A stretch of 64,000 nt of DNA from Caulobacteraceae bacterium (GTDB taxonomy: Bacteria; Pseudomonadota; Alphaproteobacteria; Caulobacterales; Caulobacteraceae): positions 62,001 through 126,000 of the forward strand of contig CANJLQ010000005.1 of the NCBI GenBank assembly GCA_947475735.1. The letters run 5' to 3'. The notes under the pieces were generated by a model, which saw nothing but the letters and a program-made list of their open reading frames with translations, ran no database searches and had not been told where the DNA came from. Positions within the stretch are counted from its first letter, which is position 1. Each line of letters opens with the position of its first letter. The position numbers were made by a program, and so were the translations under genes. Positions 35,424 through 42,972 of the stretch are shown piece by piece.

Positions 35424-36304
35424 CCACGCTGACGGGGCTCGCGCCCGCCAAGGTCAATCTGTTCCTGCACGTCGGCCCGCCGACCGACGACGGCTATCAC
35501 CCCTTGAGCAGCCTCGTCGTCTTCGCAGACGTCGGGGACGTCGTGACGGTGACGAGGGCCGAGCGATTGTCGCTGAGCGTCACCGGACCGTACGCCACCG
35601 CCCTCGGGCCCGGCGATGACAACCTGATCCTGAAAGCCCTCAGAGCTCTGGGTCAGGCGGCCGGCATCGGCGACCCGCCGGTGGCGGTGACGCTGGACAA
35701 GCGGCTGCCGATCGCTGCGGGCCTGGGCGGGGGATCGTCGGATGCGGGAACGGCGCTGAAACTGGCGAGCCGGGCGCTGGGTCTCGGGCTGGACGACGCG
35801 CGGCTGGAAGAGGTGTCGCGGGTCGTGGGTGCCGACGGGCCGATGTGCCTGCGCGCCCGCACCGCCTGGGCCGAGGGGATCGGCGACCGTCTGACGGACG
35901 AGACGCGTCTGCCCCCGCTGTATGGCCTGCTGGTCAACCCGGGGGTGCCGTCGCCGACGGGGGCGGTCTATCGCGCTTACGACGCCGGGGGGCCAAGCAA
36001 CGCAGACCGCCCATCGCCGCCCCCCGACTGGTCGCCGGACGCCTTCGCGGCCTGGCTGGGCCAGCAAAGAAACGATCTGGAAGCGCCGGCGATCGCGCTG
36101 GCCCCCGCGATCGGCCAGACCCTGGATGCCGTTCGCGCCCTCGACGGCGTTCGGCTGGCGCGCATGTCGGGATCCGGGGCCACGGTCTTCGCCCTCTTCG
36201 ATACGGCCCAGGCCGCGATCCTCGCCGCCCAGGCGATTGCTCAGGCTCACCCCTCATGGTGGCTACAGGCGACGACGTTCGGCCAAGCTTACGGTCACGC
36301 TTGA
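35420..36304 (+). CDS. ispE: 4-diphosphocytidyl-2-C-methyl-D-erythritol kinase
   Basis: Fourth enzyme of the MEP (non-mevalonate) isoprenoid pathway; phosphorylates CDP-ME. 294 residues. GHMP-kinase motifs: LAPAKVNLFLHVG at the N-terminus, PIAAGLGGGSSDAGTAL (ATP loop) and ARMSGSGATVFALF at the C-terminus. The homologous region begins at LTTLTGLAPAKVN. No ATG, GTG or TTG lies in frame close by; the nearest is a GTG at 35339 inside the TPR gene. A CTG at 35420 overlaps the TPR stop as CTGA, with GAAGGG about 10 nt upstream, and is the most natural start. Confidence 0.9.
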   Translation: MTTLTGLAPAKVNLFLHVGPPTDDGYHPLSSLVVFADVGDVVTVTRAERLSLSVTGPYATALGPGDDNLILKALRALGQAAGIGDPPVAVTLDKRLPIAAGLGGGSSDAGTALKLASRALGLGLDDARLEEVSRVVGADGPMCLRARTAWAEGIGDRLTDETRLPPLYGLLVNPGVPSPTGAVYRAYDAGGPSNADRPSPPPDWSPDAFAAWLGQQRNDLEAPAIALAPAIGQTLDAVRALDGVRLARMSGSGATVFALFDTAQAAILAAQAIAQAHPSWWLQATTFGQAYGHA

Positions 36305-36506
36305 GATTATGGCGCTCGACGGGCCGATTTCAGGCCGGTGGGCCAAGATCTACCAAGATCAGAGCCTTTGATGCCTTAGTTTTCCTTACAGTGCGTGACT
36401 GTGGAACCACACCGGCGAAGGAGTCTTCTTTGCCCCGGTAACACAGAGTTGCGGACCGCGAGCTTATCCTCCCCGCCGGTCCGTGCAGCATTAAAAGGAT
36501 ACTGTC

Positions 36507-37412
36507 ATGCTTCGCACTCGCCTGCTGACCGCCACCGCCGCCATCGCCCTGTTCGGTGCCGGCTCGGCCTTCGCTCAGGATCAGTCCGCTCCGGCGGCGA
36601 CCCCGCAATCCTCGGCTCCCGCCGCCACCGCCGCTCCTGCTCAAGCCGCGACGCCTGCGACGTCGAATTCCGTCGTTGATGTCCTGCGGGCCCAGGGCCA
36701 GTTCTCGACCCTGCTCGCGGCCCTTGATGCCGCCCAGCTGACCGAGACGCTGCAGACCCAGCCCGCGATCTCGATCTTCGCCCCGACGGACGCGGCCTTC
36801 GCCGCCTTGCCCGAGGCGGAACGGACCCGTCTGATGGATCCGGCCAACGTCAATGAACTGCGTCAGATTCTGCTGTATCACGTGATCGTCGCCGACGTGA
36901 ACTCGAGCCAGATCGAAGGCGCCGTCGGCGGTGTCGAGACCGCCGCCCGGACCCAGATTCAGCTGGACGGCACCGGCGATGCCATCAAGGTCGACGCCGC
37001 CACCGTGACCCAGGCCGACATCGATGCCGGCAACGGCGCGATCTTCGTGATCGACCGCGTCCTGAACCCGGCGCAGTCGCTGGTCGCCACCGGCGACGCC
37101 GAGGAGGCCACGACTGGGGCTCCGGCCGCGACCGAGGCCCCTGCGGCCACGCCGCCCGTTTCCAACGAGGTCGAAACCGCGCCTCCGGCCGAGGAGAGCA
37201 CGACCGACGACATGGACGCGACCGTCCCGCCGGCTGAAACCGACATGGCCCCCACGCCGGCCAGCCCGGTCGCCCCAGTGCCGTCGGAGGTGCCGACCGC
37301 TCCGAACGGACAGCCGGCCGAGTCGACGACCACGATCGCCTCGCCGCCCGTCCCGAACCCCACGGACGGTCAGCAGGACGACACGACCGAGACCGAAGAG
37401 CCGCAGTCGTAA
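36507..37412 (+). CDS. Exported fasciclin-domain protein with acidic Thr/Pro-rich tail
   Basis: 301 residues. Signal peptide MLRTRLLTATAAIALFGAGS-A-FA, then an Ala/Pro linker. One FAS1 domain spans residues ~50-190: SVVDVLRAQGQFSTLLAALD, ISIFAPTDAAFAAL, LLYHVIVADV and GAIFVIDRVLNP. The last ~100 residues are low-complexity (EAPAATPPVS, TTDDMDATVPP) and acidic. FAS1 proteins mediate adhesion or matrix contacts. A good AAGGA site precedes the ATG and a terminator follows. An ECF-like GGAAC element lies ~100 nt upstream. Confidence 0.9.
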   Translation: MLRTRLLTATAAIALFGAGSAFAQDQSAPAATPQSSAPAATAAPAQAATPATSNSVVDVLRAQGQFSTLLAALDAAQLTETLQTQPAISIFAPTDAAFAALPEAERTRLMDPANVNELRQILLYHVIVADVNSSQIEGAVGGVETAARTQIQLDGTGDAIKVDAATVTQADIDAGNGAIFVIDRVLNPAQSLVATGDAEEATTGAPAATEAPAATPPVSNEVETAPPAEESTTDDMDATVPPAETDMAPTPASPVAPVPSEVPTAPNGQPAESTTTIASPPVPNPTDGQQDDTTETEEPQS

Positions 37413-37453
37413 GCGGTTCTGATCCGACCTCGTCAGAGGTCCGGTTGAGTTGG

Positions 37454-37490
37454 AAGGCGGTGGGCCCTAGGGTCCGCCGCCTTTCTCTTT
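37454..37490 (+). terminator. Intrinsic terminator after the fasciclin gene
   Basis: Stem AAGGCGG (37454-37460) / CCGCCTT (37477-37483) with further imperfect pairing inside, followed by the T-rich TTTCTCTTT. It ends just before the glyQ start region. Confidence 0.6.
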
Positions 37491-37506
37491 GCCCAAAGAC
37501 TCCACC

Positions 37507-38400
37507 GTGGCCACACCGACCGAACCGCTCGCCTTTCAGGACCTGATCCTGACGCTGCACCGCTACTGGGGCGACCAGGGCTGCGCCATTCTGCAGCCCT
37601 ATGACATCGAGGTCGGTGCCGGGACCCTGCACCCGGCGACGGTGCTGCGCGCGCTGGGCAAGAAGCCGTGGAAGGCCGCCTACGTCCAGCCGTCGCGTCG
37701 GCCGGGCGACGGCCGCTATGGCGAGAACCCCAACCGGCTGCAGCACTATTACCAATATCAGGTGATCCTGAAGCCGAACCCGGACGATCTGCAGGACCTG
37801 TATCTGGGATCGCTGCGCGCCATCGGCATCGACCCGAAGCTGCACGACATCCGCTTCGTCGAGGACGACTGGGAGAACCCCACGGTCGGGGCCTGGGGCC
37901 TGGGGTGGGAGGTCTGGTGCGACGGGATGGAGGTGACGCAGTTCACCTATTTCCAGGGCGTCGGCGGCATCGAGGTCGATGTGGTGTCGGGCGAGCTGAC
38001 CTATGGGCTGGAGCGCCTGGCCATGTACGTCCAGGGCGTCGACAACGTCTATGATCTGAAGTTCACCAAGGAGGGCGTGACCTATGGCGAGGTCTTCCTG
38101 GAGAACGAGCGGCAACAGTCGCAGGCCAACTTCCACGGCTATGACGTCGAGGGTCTGAAGCGGCGGTTCGAGGACATGGTGGGCGAGGTCGAGCGTCTCT
38201 TGGCCATGACTGGACCGCAGGGTCAGGCCCTGGTGCTGCCGGCCTATGACCAGGTGCTGAAGGCGTCGCATCTGTTCAACCTGATGGACGCGCGAGGGGC
38301 CATCGCGGTGGCCGAACGCCAGAGCTACATCGGGCGGATACGGGACCTGTGCAAGGCGTGTGCGACGGCGTGGGTCGAACAGGAAAGGGCGGCCGCCTGA
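37507..38400 (+). CDS. glyQ: Glycyl-tRNA synthetase alpha subunit
   Basis: Catalytic subunit of the alpha2beta2 bacterial GlyRS. 297 residues from the GTG at 37507; a TTG at 37489 is possible. Class II aminoacylation motifs: [40 protein letters not shown] (motif 2), [14 protein letters not shown] and [15 protein letters not shown] (motif 3). glyS begins on the last base of its stop codon (TGATG), so the two subunits are translationally coupled. No T-box leader is seen. Confidence 0.97.
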   Translation: MATPTEPLAFQDLILTLHRYWGDQGCAILQPYDIEVGAGTLHPATVLRALGKKPWKAAYVQPSRRPGDGRYGENPNRLQHYYQYQVILKPNPDDLQDLYLGSLRAIGIDPKLHDIRFVEDDWENPTVGAWGLGWEVWCDGMEVTQFTYFQGVGGIEVDVVSGELTYGLERLAMYVQGVDNVYDLKFTKEGVTYGEVFLENERQQSQANFHGYDVEGLKRRFEDMVGEVERLLAMTGPQGQALVLPAYDQVLKASHLFNLMDARGAIAVAERQSYIGRIRDLCKACATAWVEQERAAA

Positions 38401-40790
38401 TGCCTCAGCTGCTGATCGAACTGTTCTCCGAAGAGATCCCCGCCCGCATGCAGGCGGGGGCGGCGCGCGACCTTGAACGCATGGCGACCGAGCGGCTGAA
38501 GGCGGCGGGTCTGACGTGGGACGCTCTGACGACCTATGCGGGCCCCAGGCGGCTGACGCTCGTGGTCGAGGGCCTGCCGGTGGCGACGCCGGATCGGTCC
38601 GAGGAGATGAAGGGACCGCGCGCCAATGCGCCGGAGCAGGCGCTGGAGGGCTTCCTCAGGAAGACCGGCCTGACGCGCGATCAGCTGACCGAGCGGGACG
38701 GTGTGCTGTTCGCCGTGATCGACCAGAAGGGGCGGGCGACCGCCGACCTGATCCCGGAGATGGTCGAGGCGATCATCCGGGACTTTCCGTGGCCGAAGTC
38801 GATGCGTTGGGGATCGGGCACGCTGACGTGGGTGCGGCCGCTGAAACGGATCGTCTGCCTGTTCGACGGCAAGGTCGTGCCGTTCTCGGTCGAGGGCATC
38901 CAGAGCGGCGACGTGACCGAGGGCCATCGCTTCATGGGCACGGGCCGGTCGCTGACGGTCCGGTCGTTCGAGGATCACCGCAAGCAACTGGAGGACAACT
39001 TCGTCCTGCTGGATCAGGCCGATCGGAAAGTCCGCATTGTCGAGGGTGCCAAGGCTGTCTGCCATGCGCAGAACCTGGAGCTTGTCGACGACGACGGCCT
39101 GCTGGAGGAGGTCTCTGGCCTCGCCGAATGGCCGACGCCGATCCTGGGCGACATGGACCCGTCTTTCCTCGATCTGCCGCCGGAGGTGATCCGGCTGTCG
39201 ATGAAGACGCACCAGAAGTATTTCGCCGTGCGCCAATCTCCCCCCCCTGGGGGGAGTACCCGCGAAGCGGGGGAGGGGGGCAAGTCCGCCCAGACCCTGG
39301 CGCCGAACTTCGTCGTCGTGGCCAATGTCGAGGCGACCGATGGCGGCAAGGCGCTGGCGGCCGGCAACAGCCGCGTGCTGTCGGCGCGGCTAAACGACGC
39401 CCGCTTCTTCTGGGACGAGGACAGGAAGGTCGGCTTCGAGACCTGGCTGAAGAAGCTGGAGGGGGTGACCTTCCACGCCAAGCTGGGGACGATGGCCGAG
39501 CGGGTGGTGCGGATCGCCGCCCTGGCCCGCGAGATCGCGCCTCTGGTCGGGGCCGATGCGGATCAGGCGGAACAGGCCGCGCGGCTGGCCAAGGGCGACC
39601 TGGCGTCGGGCATGGTCGGAGAGTTCCCGGAGCTGCAGGGCGTTATGGGCGGCTACTACGCCCGCGCCGAGCACGGCGACGCCATCGCCGACGCCATCCG
39701 CGACCACTACAAGCCGCAGGGTCCGAACGACACGGTCCCGACCGCGCCGCTGACGGTGGCGGTGGCCCTCGCCGACAAGCTGGACACGCTGGTCGGCTTC
39801 TTCGCCATCGACGAGAAGCCGACGGGGTCGAAGGATCCGTTTGCGCTGAGGCGGGCGGCGCTGGGGGTGATCCGGTTGGTGCTGGAGAACGGAGTAAGAG
39901 TTAGCTTTGAAGGTCTACTGACTCGAATGCAGCGGGGCGTTCAGGTCCAGCATTTCCTTAGACACGGTCAGGTGATTTCGATATCCCGCTACGGTCCAGG
40001 CGAGCAAACGACTTGGGCTAGCGGCATCTCTCTCGACCAGATGAAGGAGCTTGCCGAGCTCGCCGAAATTCGCGCCTGGCTAATCGAAGTGCTTCGCGGT
40101 TCTCCGTCCCTAGACCGCTGGAGGCACGACAGTCCAATGGCTGGTCGCCAGTCGTTTTCGTTCTCGAAGCAAAGCGAACAGCTCGACTACGCAAACGACA
40201 CGTTCGAGATCCTGAGGGATGAAATCCTCATCGAGGTGTCCCCTCCGTTGCCTGATGTGGCAGTTCGGGAACCGCTCCTCGCCTTCTTCGCCGACCGCCT
40301 GAAAGTTCTCCTCCGCGATCAGGGCAAGCGGCACGATCTCGTGGACGCCGTGTTCGCGCTGGGCGACGACGACCTTGTGCGGATCGTGCGGCGGGTCGAG
40401 GCGCTCGATGCCTTCTTGGCCACCGACGACGGGGCGAACCTGTTGGCGGGGTATCGGCGGGCGTCGAACATCCTCAAGGCCGAGGAGAAGAAGGGACCGC
40501 TGCCCGTCGGAGCTGTGGCGACGGGCCAGCCGAACCAGCCCGAGGCCGAGACCGCTCTGGCCTTCGCCGCCGAGGCGGCGCGGGGCAAGGTCGAGCGCGC
40601 GCTGGAGACCGAGGACTTCGCCGCCGCCATGACGGCCCTGGCGGGGCTGCGGGCCCCGGTGGACGCCTTCTTCACCGACGTGCTGGTCAACTCCGATGTG
40701 CCCGCCGAGCGCGAGAACCGGCTGAAGCTGCTGGGTCAGGTGCGCGCGGTCATGGGCCGCGTCGCGGACTTCGGTCAGGTGGCGGGGTAG
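38400..40790 (+). CDS. glyS: Glycyl-tRNA synthetase beta subunit with two in-frame insertions
   Basis: tRNA-binding subunit of GlyRS. 796 residues, about 100 longer than the usual ~690-720. Typical blocks: LLIELFSEEIPARMQAGAA, HQKYFAVR, NFVVVANVEATDGG, VLSARLNDARFFWDEDRK, FHAKLGTMAERV, DPFALRRAALGVIRLVLENG and LLAFFADRLKVLLRDQGKRH. Two parts do not belong to the family pattern. A GC-rich repeat-like insert follows FAVR (residues ~280-296). A ~125-residue stretch lies between LENG and LLAFF (residues ~498-622) with lower GC and rare codons. The frame stays open throughout, so the gene is probably functional, with surface insertions. Confidence 0.93.
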   Translation: MPQLLIELFSEEIPARMQAGAARDLERMATERLKAAGLTWDALTTYAGPRRLTLVVEGLPVATPDRSEEMKGPRANAPEQALEGFLRKTGLTRDQLTERDGVLFAVIDQKGRATADLIPEMVEAIIRDFPWPKSMRWGSGTLTWVRPLKRIVCLFDGKVVPFSVEGIQSGDVTEGHRFMGTGRSLTVRSFEDHRKQLEDNFVLLDQADRKVRIVEGAKAVCHAQNLELVDDDGLLEEVSGLAEWPTPILGDMDPSFLDLPPEVIRLSMKTHQKYFAVRQSPPPGGSTREAGEGGKSAQTLAPNFVVVANVEATDGGKALAAGNSRVLSARLNDARFFWDEDRKVGFETWLKKLEGVTFHAKLGTMAERVVRIAALAREIAPLVGADADQAEQAARLAKGDLASGMVGEFPELQGVMGGYYARAEHGDAIADAIRDHYKPQGPNDTVPTAPLTVAVALADKLDTLVGFFAIDEKPTGSKDPFALRRAALGVIRLVLENGVRVSFEGLLTRMQRGVQVQHFLRHGQVISISRYGPGEQTTWASGISLDQMKELAELAEIRAWLIEVLRGSPSLDRWRHDSPMAGRQSFSFSKQSEQLDYANDTFEILRDEILIEVSPPLPDVAVREPLLAFFADRLKVLLRDQGKRHDLVDAVFALGDDDLVRIVRRVEALDAFLATDDGANLLAGYRRASNILKAEEKKGPLPVGAVATGQPNQPEAETALAFAAEAARGKVERALETEDFAAAMTALAGLRAPVDAFFTDVLVNSDVPAERENRLKLLGQVRAVMGRVADFGQVAG
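39236..39287. repeat. Short inverted repeat inserted in glyS, family 1-like, copy D
   Basis: About 52 bp with C-run/G-run arms around CCCGCGAAGCGGG, resembling the CTCCCCC...GGGGGAG elements at 11452, 18199 and 28552. It is read in frame as SPPPGGSTREAGEGGKSA within GlyS, at a loop where homologues have only a few residues. Confidence 0.65.
39891..40266 (+). other. Atypical-composition insertion inside glyS
   Basis: In-frame stretch of ~375 bp coding for about 125 residues not expected in GlyRS beta. GC over 39901-40260 counts to 203/360 (56%), against roughly 63-72% in flanking lines. Codons rare elsewhere in this window (GTA, AGA, CTA, ATA, ACT, GGT) cluster here. The peptide (e.g. QRGVQVQHFLRHGQVISISR, TFEILRDEILIEVSPPLPDV) matches no domain I recognise. 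It lacks intein splice-junction residues. Boundaries are approximate. Confidence 0.6.
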
Positions 40791-40815
40791 GGGGCACGCC
40801 GTCACCCACCCCCCG

Positions 40816-40950
40816 CCGTCATCCTCGGACTTGATCCGAGGATCGGACGTGTCGCCCGCTCGTGCGAAGGTGGGCGGCGAGGTCGGTGGGCCAGGGCGGA
40901 CAGGTCCGTCGCGGACAATCCGATCCTCGGATCAAGTCCGAGGATGACGG
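40816..40950. repeat. Inverted-repeat element, family 2, copy F
   Basis: Two perfectly complementary 32-bp arms (40816-40847 and 40919-40950) around a 71-bp spacer. Each arm begins or ends with CCGTCATCCTCGG and itself contains the palindromic ATCCTCGGAC/GATCCGAGGAT. It lies between the convergent ends of glyS and the TetR gene and could also terminate both transcripts. Confidence 0.85.
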
Positions 40951-40978
40951 GGGTGGTGTGAGATCGGGCGAGGCCGCC

Positions 40979-41548
40979 TCAGCCGTCGACCAGTTCCTGG
41001 AGCATTGGCGCCAACAGCGCCTTCATGCGCGCGCACTCTTCGGGCGACAGCTTCATGCCGCCGGAGAGATCTCGGCCGACCGCGATGCCCATCAGGATGC
41101 CGGCCAAAACCCGCGCGCGGATCGGGGCGTCCTTGCCGCCCAGCCATTCGGTGAAGGGCTGGTAGAAGCATTCGACCGACAGCTGCTGCACGATCTCGGC
41201 GGCCTTGGGCGAGCCAGCGGATTTCAGCATGATCAGCAGCCAGGCCAGGTCCTCGTCCTTGGCCGGGCCATAGACCAGGTCGTCGGCCATGCGTTCGCCG
41301 AAGGTGGCGCGGTCGCCCTCCATCAGCTCCTGGCCGTCACAATCATCCAGGACCGCCCGGAACAGCTCTTCCTTGGAGCCGAAATAGCGGGAGATCAGGG
41401 CCGGATCGACGCCGACGTCGCGCGCAATGTCGCGCATGCCCACCTGCTCATAGCTCTCGGCCGCGAATCGTTTGGACGCGGCATCAAGGATGGCGGTCCG
41501 CGTGGCGGCGGCGTTGCGAGGACGAGGGCAGACGGCGGCGAAACCCAA
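40979..41548 (-). CDS. TetR family transcriptional regulator
   Basis: 189 residues. Start is a TTG (complement of 41546-41548) with AGGGAG 6 nt upstream. N-terminal HTH: RTAILDAASKRFAAESYEQV, GMRDIARDVGVDPALISRYFG, SKEELFRAVL. The C-terminal ligand/dimer domain is of the TetR_C type (ECFYQPFTEWLGGKD). It is divergent from the RND efflux operon and very probably represses it (inference from arrangement). Confidence 0.92.
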   Translation of the reverse strand: MGFAAVCPRPRNAAATRTAILDAASKRFAAESYEQVGMRDIARDVGVDPALISRYFGSKEELFRAVLDDCDGQELMEGDRATFGERMADDLVYGPAKDEDLAWLLIMLKSAGSPKAAEIVQQLSVECFYQPFTEWLGGKDAPIRARVLAGILMGIAVGRDLSGGMKLSPEECARMKALLAPMLQELVDG

Positions 41549-41628
41549 TGTGATCTCCCTTCAGGGCACCGAATCTTGCGGTGTTTGCGCCCTGACTTGC
41601 TGTTAGCCCCATATGACGATGTCACCAT

Positions 41629-41669
41629 CTGTTGACAACCGTGGCGGCCCGTCACATCTAAGTCAACAG
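41629..41669. promoter_or_regulatory. Candidate operator / promoter of the efflux operon
   Basis: Perfect 8-bp inverted repeat CTGTTGAC (41629-41636) / GTCAACAG (41662-41669). The left arm overlaps a -35-like TTGACA (41632-41637), with a weak -10 (CATCTA) 17 nt later. GATGTCAC next to the left arm and GTCACATC next to the right arm add a second, near-matching pair. It lies between the tetR-like gene and the adaptor gene, the usual place for the TetR operator. Confidence 0.45.
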
Positions 41670-41746
41670 GCGATGACCCCGAGACCTCCCCAAGGCCCCG
41701 TGTCCCGCCAAGACAGGGAATCCGCTCCGACAGGGAGATTGCGCGC

Positions 41747-42961
41747 ATGCGCAGGCTGAAAATCGTCGCCGTGTCCGTCATGCTGACGGGCGCGCTTTAC
41801 GGCTGTTCGCAACGTTCCGAGGCGCAGGGGCCACCGCCCGCCGCGCCTGTGACCGTGTCGGTACCGCTGGCCGAGCGCGTGGTCGACTGGGACGACTTCA
41901 CCGGCCGGTTCGAGGCGACATCCTCGGTCGAGGTGCGGGCCCGCGTCGGGGGCTTCGTGCAGTCCGTGCATTTCCGCGATGGGGATTTCGTTCGGCGAGG
42001 CCAGCTGCTGTTCACCCTGGACCCCCGCCCGGCCCAGGCCCAGCTGGCGGCGGCCCGCGCGGCCCTGACCCAGGCCGAGGCGCAACTGGCCCTGGCCCGC
42101 ACCAACCTGACCCGGTCCGAAGGCCTGCTGGCCAGCCAGGCCGTCAGCCAGGCCGAGGTCGACACTAATCGCGGCGCTGTCCAGACCGCCGAGGCCGCCG
42201 TCGCCTCGGCCCAGGCCAATGTCCGCGCCCGCCAGCTGGATCTGGAGTTCACCCGCGTCGTCGCTCCGTCGTCCGGCCGGGTCTCTGACCGTCGTGTCGA
42301 CCCGGGCAATCTGGTCGCCGGCGGCTCGTCGCAGGCCGACGTCCTGACCACGATCGTCAGCTCATCGCCGATCTACTTCACGTTCGAGGCCTCCGAGGCC
42401 CTGCTGCTGAAGTATCAGCGCGACGCCCGCGCGGGCCGTGCGGCCCCGGTGCGTGTCCGGCTGCAGGACGAGGCGGACTTCACTCGCGCAGGCACCCTCG
42501 ACTTCACCGACAACGCCGTCGATCCGGCGTCGGGCACCATCCGGGCCCGCGCCATCATTCCGAACGGCGACGGCTTCCTGAAACCGGGCATGTTCGCCCA
42601 GGGCCGCGTCGCGGGGGCCGGGGCCTATGACGCCCTGCTGGTCCCTGACAGCGCCATCGCCACCGATCAGGCGCGGCGCGTGGTCATGGTGGTCAACGCC
42701 GATGGCTCGGTCACCCCGACGCCGGTGCAACTGGGGCCGCTGGTGGACGGTCTGCGCGTCATCCGTTCGGGCATCCGACCCACGGACCGGATCATCATCG
42801 ACGGGCTGCAGCGCGCCATGCCCGGCATGAAGGTCGCCCCGACAAACGGCCGCATTCAGCGTCAGCCGCGTCCGGAGCAGTCGCCCGTGACCACCGCTCC
42901 GCCCGCCGCCACCGGCACCTCGGCCGGCGCCCTGTCCCAGTCCGTCGCCATCGGCGACTGA
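41747..42961 (+). CDS. RND efflux periplasmic adaptor (membrane fusion) lipoprotein
   Basis: Links the inner-membrane pump to the outer-membrane channel. 404 residues; AGGGAG precedes the ATG. The lipoprotein signal ends in lipobox LYGC (Cys20). HlyD/AcrA layout: beta-barrel and lipoyl half (VEVRARVGGFVQSVHFRDGD, VRRGQLLFTLD), alpha-helical hairpin (~95-165, AALTQAEAQLALARTNLTRS), second lipoyl half (VVAPSSGRVSDRRVDPGN) and barrel (GTLDFTDNAVDPASGTIRAR). The Pro/Gln-rich tail is variable. First gene of the three-gene efflux operon. Confidence 0.94.
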   Translation: MRRLKIVAVSVMLTGALYGCSQRSEAQGPPPAAPVTVSVPLAERVVDWDDFTGRFEATSSVEVRARVGGFVQSVHFRDGDFVRRGQLLFTLDPRPAQAQLAAARAALTQAEAQLALARTNLTRSEGLLASQAVSQAEVDTNRGAVQTAEAAVASAQANVRARQLDLEFTRVVAPSSGRVSDRRVDPGNLVAGGSSQADVLTTIVSSSPIYFTFEASEALLLKYQRDARAGRAAPVRVRLQDEADFTRAGTLDFTDNAVDPASGTIRARAIIPNGDGFLKPGMFAQGRVAGAGAYDALLVPDSAIATDQARRVVMVVNADGSVTPTPVQLGPLVDGLRVIRSGIRPTDRIIIDGLQRAMPGMKVAPTNGRIQRQPRPEQSPVTTAPPAATGTSAGALSQSVAIGD

Positions 42962-42972
42962 AGGCCTCATCG

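Noticed and set aside
39891..40266. Intein, intron or frameshift as explanation of the glyS insertion
   Set aside because: No Cys/Ser...His-Asn junctions, no splice-type RNA boundary seen, and the reading frame is continuous from the N- to the C-terminal GlyS blocks.
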